From positions 992,001-1,056,000 of the forward strand of contig VJWN01000005.1 of assembly GCA_007644065.1 (NCBI GenBank): DNA of 64,000 nucleotides, read 5' to 3'. The DNA is from Margaritispora aquatica. Lineage: Eukaryota; Ascomycota; Leotiomycetes; Helotiales; Discinellaceae. The notes under the pieces were generated by a model that was given only the letters and a program-made list of their open reading frames with translations, did not search any database and had not been told where the DNA came from. The number at the start of each line of letters is the position of its first letter. Positions within the stretch are counted from its first letter, which is position 1. A program made the translations under genes and the position numbers. Below, piece by piece: positions 26,545 to 36,300 of this stretch.

Positions 26545-26663
26545 ACATACAACAGTAGGTATTCGCTGGTGGTCACCCACCCAACTACTAATCTACCGAT
26601 CTGAGGCTTGTGTATGGCAGAGCGGACGGGATGCCCAATTCTCCTCAGTCTATGGTCGTATGT
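26545..26663 (-). rRNA. 5S ribosomal RNA
   Basis: 119 bases on the minus strand, starting ACATACGACCATA and ending TTGTATGT. Conserved fungal 5S blocks are visible: CATCCCGTCCGCTCTGCCA, AAGCC, and TTAGTAGTTGGGTGGGTGAC with CACCAGCGAATA. Helix I pairs (ACATACGAC with GTTGTATGT). Helix II pairs (TGAGG with CCTCA), helix III closes (GGC with GCC), and the IV/V arm pairs (CGGTAG with CTACTG, GGTG with CACC). All arms close, so it looks functional, not a relic. Dispersed single 5S genes are normal in Pezizomycotina. Confidence 0.95.
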
Positions 26664-27183
26664 GAAATCAACGATGTTTCCCAAAAATATAAAGAGGAAC
26701 ACGGTGGCAAAATTTCGGAAATATCGAAAATTTTACGACGGATATGACTCGTTAAGCTACCCATGAAGGTATTTCCTTTTCCAAATAGACCGTCAATTAA
26801 TTGTCAACTGACGATCAGTGGTTGCCGAACGTCCGGTTCCTTTCACCTTGTGAATATTCATTAATGGACGGTTAAAATCAATTACGATAATCTGTCGATA
26901 CACTTGAACACGTTTGAAGACCAGTGTCAACAACTTGATTTCGAGAAGCCTTGTCTAGCTAGCTATATACGATAGGATCCTCCAATATATTACCCAAATC
27001 AAACTTTGATTCAAGGGCTGCGTCTCAGCCGTCAATATTAATGAGTCAACTATCGATATGTGAAAGAGATGTCGTCTATGATTCTATTCCTGATGAAAAT
27101 GCTTCTTGGAAAAGAAAAACCCCCTGCGTGTTGACGAAAAGGATAATTGAACAGTTCCTCGATGGAAAATCCTTCACCCAATC
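26664..27183. other. AT-rich spacer between 5S and P450 genes
   Basis: No coding sequence or family resemblance was found. AT-rich sequence typical of the accessory stretch. Confidence 0.5.
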
Positions 27184-28954
27184 TCACACTCGTTCATAAG
27201 CAGTCAACCAAAATTCTGACTGGAAGAAGATCCCGTGACAAATTGATCTGATCGGCTTCAAGGGATTGACGATGTTGAAGTCAAATTGTCGGAAAAGCTA
27301 ATCAACATCAGCATGGAGTTCAGAAACATTTTAAAGCAGCACATACCTCAACAAATACCTTATTCAGCTCCATCCAGGCAACGTTACTTCCTAAACACTT
27401 GTACTTCCCGTACCCAAAGATCAACTCCAAGGTTGAGTCCATCTCCTTGAGTGTTTCTGGATCCTTGTCCAACCACCTTTCGGGGCGGTAAACACTTGGA
27501 TCCTTTCCCCACAGAGCTTTGTCGTGGAAGATTCCATACATGCCGTATCCAATTTTGGTACCTCCGGGTATGAATTGTCCGTTAATGGTGTCGCCTCCAG
27601 GTGGGACTTCTTTTGACATGAGTCCTACCACGGGAGGGAAGATTCGAAGCCCTTCTTTGATGATAGCTTGCAAGTAGGGCATTTTACGGGCTTCGGCATC
27701 TGTAATGGGTGAAGATACCTTGCTAGCAACTATTTCGGCTCGCAGTTTGGCTACCACACGAGGGTTCATGAGAAGGTACAGCATAGTTGCTCGTATTGCG
27801 GTTGCTGTCGTGTCCGAGCCGGCCATGCTGATCATTTTAGTTCGGAGTTCGGAAGCTGTGGGCAAAGAGAACTTACATTTGTAGGATAACTTCAGATTCA
27901 GCCTGCTCTTGATCCAGACCATGTGCTATAAAAGAACCCAGCATATCTTTTTCTACCTTTTTGTTGGGACCGAATCTCTTGCCAACAACTTCTTTCGTGA
28001 TTCTAACACGCGGTTAGGAGTCAATTCTCTTAACATTAAGTTAAACTTACCCTAGGATCTTTCCCATACCCAAAGGGTCTTTTTCGGAAGGCATCACGGC
28101 TTTCAGAATGCTCAAACGAAGAACCCAATTGAGCCAAGGGAAGATAGTGACCATCAAAGAAGACGCAAATACTCCTTCAACAGTCGCAATGAAATCGTAC
28201 ATATCAGAATCTGTTCTCAGATACCCAAAAGCTTCTCTGTAAGCAGCGTCAGAGATGACGTCCAGGGTTAGATATTGTGCCTTTCTTCCAAAGTCCAGCG
28301 GCTTTGTCTCAACTTCTGTCGAAAGATACTTGGCTCGGATCAGGTTAACCAGCGCCTGGATGTTCCGATCAACCGTCCCCTCTAGATCTTCATTTTCTTT
28401 CCCAGAATACTAAAGATCATGTGAGTACTCAATTACTCAAGAAGATTGGGACTGGAAGCGTACCCCGGCAGCCATCATAGCTCTGAGTTCATTGTGTTTT
28501 TTCTCGTCTCTCATTGAAGCGACGTTGTCCTTGATTGGATCAAATCGCACACCAACATACCAATCCGAGCGAGTATATGGTGATCGGACAGCCATCATTC
28601 GACGTATTACGGCAGCGTCACCAGCGACAAGGTCATTGGGGCCAACACGAGCAAGCGAACCTGGTAGACATCAACACCAACAGCACATGCATAAAGATCG
28701 AACCTTGGTACACGAAATAATGTAATATTACCATATTTCTCATTGACCTCCTGAAGTTCTATGTGCATATTTCCTGCGGCGACCTTACGCGCCAGCCATA
28801 ATCTAGTCAGCGATGCGACGAGTGGTCCTTTAAAGTGTCGCAGGCGATACCAAGCCCGGAACTTCTGCTGAATGACCCATCCTGCAGCGAGGACCACCAC
28901 CAAAGAGACCCAATTGCTGGACATGAGTCCTAACAGACCCAATGAGCCACTCAT
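27184..28954 (-). CDS. Cytochrome P450 monooxygenase
   Basis: Exons in transcription order: 28954-28732, 28660-28464, 28409-28051, 28002-27877, 27827-27347, 27297-27184; phases fit throughout, giving 499 residues. N-terminal membrane anchor (WVSLVVVLAAGWVI), then KYGSLARVGPNDLV, I-helix AGSDTTATAIRATMLYL, ExxR in KEGLRIFPPV, PERW (YRPERWLD) and haem loop FGYGKYKCLGSNVAWMELNK. The last exon gives LFRQFDFNIVNP, the usual end. The haem region looks like fungal P450s of the pisatin-demethylase type, but the substrate is not predictable. It is transcribed away from the methyltransferase gene across 503 bases, which suggests joint control. ATG 28954 was chosen because in-frame codons upstream are not ATG. 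Confidence 0.93.
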
Positions 28955-29457
28955 TGCGCAGGTTTTTGTTGTGTTCGCTGGGGAATGAATCTTCAATCAC
29001 GGTGTTGTCGGTACAAATTAGAAAATGTGGAAGGACTCGAAGCAATTCGCAAGTCTGTCCTCGGTAAAGTATTAACAACAGTTGTGTCTCAACCACCCAC
29101 AAAAAAGTGATAAGTAATGTCTTCCCCAGAGAGGTGAACCGTGCATCGGTCGGGACCCCATTCTGGGGAGGTTAGCGCTTAGACACTTGGAGGTACATCA
29201 GCCAATAGGTACTTACGGGGAATCGGGAACGGTGAACAACTCCTAGCGTTACGCACTTCGCACTTTGCTAGAATAGGTGAACAACAGGAACCAGTGACGG
29301 CCCGATCCTTATCGGGACTGTGTCGACAGAAGTACGAGTACGGACGTAAAGCAGCACCTTCAGTGGCCATCATTTTTTCCCGTTGGTTTTCTTTTCAAGA
29401 TAATCATCACACATACAAAGCGTTACCAGGGGAAATAATTACTACTCTCTTGACGAC
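28955..29457. promoter_or_regulatory. Bidirectional P450/methyltransferase promoter
   Basis: 503 bases between divergent start codons. It contains a perfect inverted repeat CCCGAT-N4-ATCGGG (29301-29316), a CCCCA-N3-TGGGG palindrome (29156-29168), and two copies of GGTGAACAAC (29231-29240, 29276-29285) with a third GGTGAAC near 29133. CGG/CCG-containing inverted repeats are typical binding sites of Zn2Cys6 regulators. No such regulator gene is in the window. Confidence 0.6.
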
Positions 29458-31048
29458 ATGACTGATACAAACGGTGTTGAGGTGAATATCATATCTTAAT
29501 GTTCAAGGGTCACTCATGATTGATGCGTTCTGCAGGCTGTTGACGCTTTCGACGATGGGGACTCTTCATACGGGGGAGTAAGTGTTCCTTTCTCCACAAA
29601 TCGAAAGACCTCCGTACTGATACGACCCACATAGGAGGACATAGAGATTATGTCAACCACGTCAATTGGCTCGAGTATCCTCAGATACCGTCAAGAAAAC
29701 GGGAGGACATATCATGCTTACAAGGATGGCAGTAAGTCTGAAAGTACACAATCAGATCTTCCAATCTTACTGACCAAAACATATAGAATATCTACTGCCT
29801 AACGACGAGGTAAATGTTCCCTGCTATCTTCCCCAGTGCTGACTTGAGACTTATGATTGGGAGAGTGAAAACGACCGTCTAGGTAAGTAGATCCCACAAA
29901 GCCCCAATTTGTGTCGTTTCTAATGTGGCAGCAGATCTTCAGCATCACATGTACTACTTGACGTTGGGGGAGAAATTATACATTGCTCCTCTTTTTTCGG
30001 AAAACCAGAAGATTCACCGTGTACTGGACATTGGGACGGGAACAGGAATATGGGCCATTGACTTTGGTGCGTTGTCATAGATTCCTCCTAAGGAGATTAA
30101 ATTTGCTGATTTGCCATAGCGGATGAACATCCTGAGGCAGAGGTATGCTCGAGTTATCTTGTTGTCTAGATTTTCGCCGGGAGTTGATGTCTACCACAGG
30201 TCCTAGGTGTGGATCTGAGTCCGATTCAACCCCTCTTGTAAGTTTGTTCGATCCTTAGGAGGAAGGGGCTATTGTGATTGATGCTTGTTAGTACTCCACC
30301 AAATTGCCAATTTGAGATTGATGATATCGAAGAGCCATGGACGTACAGATACAAGTTTGACTTCATTCATATGCGAATGATGGTTGGTTGCGTTTCCGAC
30401 TGGCCTCGCTGCTTCAAACAGTGCTACGAGTATAGTTGCCCCCTCTAACTAACTTGCACTTGATAAGCGAACTCACGTATATCAGCAATCTCAATCCCGG
30501 CGGCTGGTTCGAAGTGAAAGATATCAAATTTCCAATCGAAGATAACGATAACTCCTTCACAGACAACTGCGCTGTGAAAAAGTGGGCCGACCTCATTCTG
30601 GAAGCGACAGTGAAGCTTGGTCGTCCAAGTGATGGTGCAAAAGATTACAAAGCGCAGCTGATTGAGGCGGGTTTCGTAGACGTGGTAGAGGTCCAGTACA
30701 AGTGGCCACAGAACCAATGGCCAAAGGATCGGAAGTTGAAGGAATTGGGTTAGTTAATTCTTTTTTGCAAAGACTTTTGTGTGAAATCTGCTGAGGCTGC
30801 TGAACTAGGGATGTGGATGCATGAAAATTTTAGCACTGGACTAGCAGGACTCAGCGCCGCTTGTTTTACTCGGGGACTGGGGTGGTCCAACGAAGAATTG
30901 GAAGTCTTTCTAACTGATGTGAGGAAGAGTATGAAGGATACCAGTGTGCACGGATATTATCCCATGCAAGTCGCTGTATTCTATCTGGTTAGGAAATACC
31001 TGCTGATTTTGTGACAGATATGCAGTGTATGGCCGGAAGCCCTTATAG
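29458..31048 (+). CDS. LaeA-like SAM-dependent methyltransferase
   Basis: Twelve short exons: 29458-29481, 29536-29577, 29635-29731, 29787-29809, 29864-29882, 29935-30066, 30120-30142, 30200-30237, 30292-30429, 30486-30748, 30809-30965, 31018-31048. Together they give 328 residues with every phase consistent. The SAM site is VLDIGTGTGIWAIDFADEHP with VLGVDLSPIQP; LQHHMYYLTLGEKLYIAP, DFIHMRMM and NLNPGGWFEVKDI are typical of the fungal LaeA-like family. The last intron is best read as GC-AG (30966-31017), which yields the conserved YAVYGRKPL end. LaeA itself is a global regulator; shorter paralogues in gene clusters often methylate small molecules. Pairing with a P450 favours a pathway enzyme, but this is inference. 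Confidence 0.88.
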
Positions 31049-33554
31049 ATTTGCAGAGAGAAATGAGCTCTGGAGGAGAGCCCTAGATATTAAAGGTCCT
31101 TGGGTACACGCTGAAACGTAGAAAGATAAAAAAGAACTATCATTTAGGGCTTCTCTACCTGTAGTTGCCACAAACCCCGTTCTCAAACCTAGTTCCCCTT
31201 TGCCCGTCTAGCCAGTGCGTCTTTTTCAACTTCATCTTTAACTTCATCAACACTAACATTTCCCTCCTTTCTATGGCACACTTAAATTTGTATACTGCAC
31301 TGCCAGTGAGCTTGTAGAAGTTGCGCCAGAGAAGCAACTGCTTTCATTAGTAGTTGACCATTGAGTGGTGGCACTTAAAGGAGGGACAAGCGAGTGAGTC
31401 CCGATGGGAAAGAAATACAACGAGTTGAAGTTGAGCCTTCTGTAAGGGGTATGCTCTCCAAATTATATCATAAAATGACCTTCACATGAATTTTATATAG
31501 AGGCATTACAAGAGACAAGTTTCAGATCATTCTAATGTTCGATAGGTTCCAAGTCAAATGATATTGTCTGATAAAGAAAGCTCTTTTGTCATCAAATCGT
31601 TGAAATTCTGAGACTTTAGAGGTCATTTAGTGATCGAATTTGATCTGAACAAGTTCATTGATTGGATCCTTCCTTTAATGCCAACGTTTTCCTCCATCAA
31701 AGCTTTGTCAGAACAAATACATCGATGCGACCATTCACGATGATGCCATTATCGCGCAACCCCATGGCTTCCTACTCTCTAGATACCCACGATTATGCAT
31801 GGACCGGATAAAGCCACCACTTCTCGGCATTTTCACGAGCAAGTCTTTCAAATTCTTCCTTCTCCAGATCTTCTCGAGTGAATTTCCTGCTCCACAATAT
31901 GTAGTTGCAGAAAATAGCTGCAAGGAGAAAGAACGAGCCATCGCCCGAGCTGCTACAGACTTGCTTTTTGCTGCTAGCATCCTTACTGGGATGGACCTCC
32001 GATACCGAATCTTTCTCTACTATTCTCACACATGTCGCTACTTGCGTTTTACAGCATGGCATGTAAGTGCGAACCGCCACTGGATGTGTTCTTCTCGTGT
32101 CTAATCCAGCATGAATCCGAAATGGAACTCCGGGAGGTGGCAGGCAGTGTAGAGAATGGTTTGTTCTGCCACATGTAGTGGAGCGTATGGCTAAAGACCA
32201 CAACATTATGTAATCGAATCGTGCGGTGGTATTCTGAAAAATTGATGTTCAAAGGACAGAAGTGTCGTCGTGGGAGCTAAGAGGGCGTTCTCGCTTAACG
32301 TTGACGCTATCATCGTGCCGGTACCAAACAATGACGGACTTCCCCTCACTAAAATAGGGAAAATGATATCAGTAAACTCTTTGTCGTGAAATGTTCAGGT
32401 ATATTCAGCCAGAAGTATTTTGAGATGTTGACTTTTTTTTTTGGAGGAATATAAATACTGCAGTTAGAAGTTCATGGAGGTGATAGCATGTCAGCTGTTG
32501 TCAGCCTTTGTTTGAGTGGTCGCTAATGTCTATAATCTGATAACTTAGGTCGATCTGGGTGGTTCTTGCTCCCTCGCTGCATCCAATTCCTTCTCTTCAT
32601 TCACGTCGCCTTTCTATCTATATCCTGTACCGGTCGTAAAGGTATGTGGAGGCGATGCCCACCAATCAGTCATCACATCAAAAACACACATTAAAATTTC
32701 TGGTTCTCCCATGGATCAATAGAGATGAGAGTCTAGATCTCGAGTTTTGCCAAACATCGAGCCGAATCAATGTCTCATGAGCTTCGAAAATTGAGTCAAC
32801 TGCACTTGGATACACACATTCACCAAATGCTAGATCATCAAGCTCGACGCAGACGAATGGCACGAGAGCAGCGTGCCTAACGGCACAGATCCGGCGTCTC
32901 GGAGACTTCAAGGACGAGAAATTGTGGAAAGGAGGCAATTTTCACACAGAGCAGGGGAGTAAGTAGACATATACTTAAGATTAGATCCTACAAACATGTC
33001 CCTCTAATAAGCTTCAGTAAAATGGAAAGTGATTTGAATTGGGGGGATACGCTGTCTCACGTAGAATACCACACCCAGACCTATATTGGGGAGAGCGTGA
33101 AATCAAATACCAGTGATTGCAGAAGTTAGTTTTCCAGAACCTGCATCTTGACTTTTGAGAGAGAGATCAACTTCGTTCGTCTCGCTTGTGATTTTATCAA
33201 GAACGAAACTGACCTTGAGAGCAATAATCAAAACGCGAAATATAACACATCAATTTCACTATGACCAAACTCACTTAATCTTTTGCTTGGCCTTACTTGG
33301 CTATAGCATAGTTTGGATACCCCAGAAAAATATTCGAAGAATACGAAGAAAGTGGAGACCCGGCTAATTTGCATGAAGGTAATGATCGCCCGCCAAGCAC
33401 TACATCAATCCCACGTCCGAACGAAGTGCTGGGTATGGGAGAGTATAAGAAGGGGAAGGTAGCACCTATGGTAATTTCGTATCCATTTCGCTCTTTTCGG
33501 TAAGTGCTATGCCTCGGGTTTCGTTGGATACTTTGTTGACGCATGACAGCCACC
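31049..33554. other. Long gene-free stretch
   Basis: 2.5 kb with no convincing gene. A minus-strand frame (32206-31793) ends in a hydrophobic segment followed by a charged tail (RKFTREDLEKEEFERLAREN), and another lies at 32938-32678. Neither opens with a clear ATG, shows a splice pattern, or resembles a known family. Possibly decayed genes. Confidence 0.35.
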
Positions 33555-34560
33555 ATGAAGACTTTCAGCTTCCTCCTGGGCACCTCCCTCTTTGGCCACA
33601 CACTCGCCAATCCTAGAGGGTTTGCCGATGTCTTCACGAGAGATGATTCTTTTCTCCCAACCAGGCGTGGATGTCAAGTTTCCGATGATGGTGGTAGCAA
33701 GTACAGTGTCTCTCGCCAATTCCCAAGACAGGAAAACACCACATTCCCCTCAAGCATGACAGTGGACGTCAATTTTCACATTGCCAGTACTGAGGAGGAT
33801 GAACATCTCATTACAGATGATATAATAGCTGCTCAATTTGATGTGTTGAAAACGCATTTCGGTGCTCAAGACATCAATCTAGTCCTAAATTCCACATCGA
33901 GAGTGGTCGACAATCGCACCGGTCAGGCATTCCTAGTCAATGAAGCAGCCCCTCTAGGATACAACTACGTCTACTACAAAGAAGAGTACGATGCGTACTT
34001 GAAGAGCACACGTCTAGGCGGATACGATGCGTTGAACCTGTATTTCTACTCTAGCTACTCACCAGGCGCAACCGGGTATTGCCAATTCCCAACGCGTGAT
34101 CCTGTTAGCGACGCCCTATTCTGGACCGACTCCTGCCAAATCAGTGCTCTAACAATGCCTGGAATTCCTGCAGACAGGGCATTTGAGGACTGGCATCTAG
34201 GTCATATCGCTGTCCACGAGGCCGGGCATTGGTTTGGTCTGAATCATACATTTGCTGGTGGGTGTGGTGCCACAGGAGACTTTGTGGACGACACACCGGC
34301 GACACGAGATTCCTATGGGTGTCCCGTGGATTCGGATACGTGCCCCGATTCATTGGGGCTGGATCCAATACACAATCTCATGGGTTATAACACCGATGAA
34401 TGGTATGATATCTCTTTTTCACACACTTTTTGGTCAATATGAGAAAACCCAGGGAGCTTCATCGCTAATCTGTACATGCAGCACATCTGAATTTACACCT
34501 GGTCAGAAGACAAGGATGTTCACGTCATTCTTCTCGTATAGGAGAAGAGGCGAGATATAG
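33555..34560 (+). CDS. Secreted metalloprotease, M43 (pappalysin/MEP1-like) family
   Basis: Exons 33555-34402 and 34482-34560 (intron GTATGA...TGCAG, phase 2) give 308 residues. The start at 33555 has the context CACCATGA; an in-frame ATG lies 12 bases upstream. The signal peptide is MKTFSFLLGTSLFGHTLANP, followed by a propeptide-like region. The zinc site is HEAGHWFGLNH (HExxHxxGxxH) and the Met-turn is NLMGY. Cysteines around CGATGDFVDDTP and the short second exon CTSEFTPGQKTRMF match fungal extracellular M43 proteases. Such enzymes digest host or environmental protein and can cleave plant chitinases in some pathogens; that role is not shown here. Confidence 0.93.
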
Positions 34561-35118
34561 AATATCGTGAAATTTGGCATTTGTTCTACCGTGAAATTAG
34601 CATTTCTATGCAATGCGCCAATATTAAACGAAATTTGTGTACATTTTTGTGCCTTCTCAACAGCTCAGCATATTACATAATTCCGCGAGGAACTTGGACA
34701 GGATCATACGGCTTTCACCCCTTTGAATAACTGGCATCTTGAGTTGAGAAGTTTATTTAGGAAGTATCTTATCTTCCTTCAATTCTTGGTGACAGTTTTG
34801 TCGAGTGAGGATGAAGTAATGGGACTAATATAATCACTTCCTCAATGCAAAACCTTTGCCAAGGAGAAAGTTTATAGAGCAATAATACTGAGTTTTCTTC
34901 GAGGCTGATGAGATAGTCTGACATAGAAGCATACATAATCATGCATTATTTAAGATATTGGAAATCCACAAGTCAAAGACAGATTGTGGGTAGAATTTGG
35001 CGTTTCATGCCTCAGGCCACAAATAGAGGGCAGGTTTTCATCTTTCTAAAATGACAAGCAGAGAACCAAAACTAGCCATAGCAGTTATTATCACTGTTTG
35101 AATGTGCTACTGAACCAC
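34561..35118. other. Intergenic region
   Basis: AT-rich 3' flank and promoter. No gene was recognised. Confidence 0.5.
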
Positions 35119-35637
35119 ATGTCAACATACTACGAGATTCTCGGAATCCCCGAAGCCCTACAAAAGGAGCCAAGCCTGCCGGCGCAAACTTTACGGTCAG
35201 CATATCGTCGAGCTCTTCTGCAAAATCATCCAGATAAATCATCCAAGATCTCGTCCACGAAGAACGATAGGTACTCCATAGACGAAATCACAAAAGCTTT
35301 CTCAACCCTAGCGGATCCAAAACTACGTATTGCTTATGATACAGAAGTCAAGCTTCGACGGCCCTACACACATACAAATGGACTGAAAGGCGAAGAAACC
35401 TTCCGCACCGGTATTGAAACTGTTGATCTAGATGACCTAGAGACGGATGAAGCACAAGGCATATGGTTTCGGGACTGCAGATGTGGTGATGAACGAGGAT
35501 TCTTGGTTGAAGAGTCTGATCTAGAGGAAGCTGCGGATGACGGGGAGCTAAGTGTTGGCTGTCGGGGTTGTAGTCTATGGTTGAAGGTTCTCTTTGGAGT
35601 CATGGAGGATACTGAAGGCCCGAATCCTGGTGGATAA
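35119..35637 (+). CDS. DPH4: Diphthamide biosynthesis protein 4 (J domain plus CSL zinc finger)
   Basis: Intronless, 172 residues from ATG 35119. The J domain (residues ~2-80) contains TYYEILGIPEALQ and the HPD motif (37-39) in NHPDKS, then an insert rich in Ser/Lys and AFSTLADPKLRIAYD. The C-terminal CSL-type zinc site has CRC at 120-122 and CRGC at 148-151. Dph4 (yeast Jjj3) supports the first step of diphthamide formation on elongation factor 2, with Dph1-3, by iron-sulfur or electron delivery. Domain order and length fit the family well. No signal peptide; cytosolic or nuclear. Confidence 0.93.
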   Translation: MSTYYEILGIPEALQKEPSLPAQTLRSAYRRALLQNHPDKSSKISSTKNDRYSIDEITKAFSTLADPKLRIAYDTEVKLRRPYTHTNGLKGEETFRTGIETVDLDDLETDEAQGIWFRDCRCGDERGFLVEESDLEEAADDGELSVGCRGCSLWLKVLFGVMEDTEGPNPGG

Positions 35638-36300
35638 ATGCAATCAACATCATAATGGAAAAATATGGACTTGTCTTGTAGCTTTGCAGAAACAACCCAG
35701 GATCTGCAGATCATCGTTGCTTGCTGCCATGCGGATTTCCAAGGGCAGTCAGACGTTTGTGAGAACACAATGAAACCACAGCGTCTAAGGAGCTCCCACT
35801 CAGTATTTGTTGGCACGTGGATCTCTTTCTCTGGCGTATCCAATCCTCGAGAAGCTAATCATCCATATATGTATTGCTGCATTGTACAGTATGTCCCGAC
35901 TTCCTATGGCTTCCATTCAGAGCTCGAAAGCAGTCTTGGTCGCCTCAAACTTGCGGTGTAATATCTTCTGGCAACGTCCAATGAAGTATCAGAGAACCCC
36001 AACATTCCAAATGAATTAATCAAGAAGGCTGGAAGGACTTTATGTTGCATATGTTAAAAACAAAGAAGGAAATGCTTTCGCTTTTAAAGTTTAACCTCAA
36101 AAATCCTCACCGCCCGAATCAAGCTAGACCCGAAACAGCAAGTAGTGACAGCTTCGAGGACCTTTGGGGAAGAAGCATGAGAAGAAGGTAAAGAGAGCAT
36201 CTGTACTGCACTGCATCAGCTGCCTCGCACTGCCCGCATTCGATACCCCACCTTGTCCATTCCTTAGACCTTCTGCCTGCCTTGTTGTTATTCGTTGTCA
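35638..36300. other. Intergenic region
   Basis: Holds the 3' flank of DPH4 and the promoter of the aminopeptidase gene. No gene was recognised. Confidence 0.5.

Noticed and set aside
31793..32206. 137-codon minus-strand frame with a hydrophobic segment and charged tail
   Set aside because: Opens on a non-ATG codon, no splice signals and no known family; possibly a relic but not supportable.
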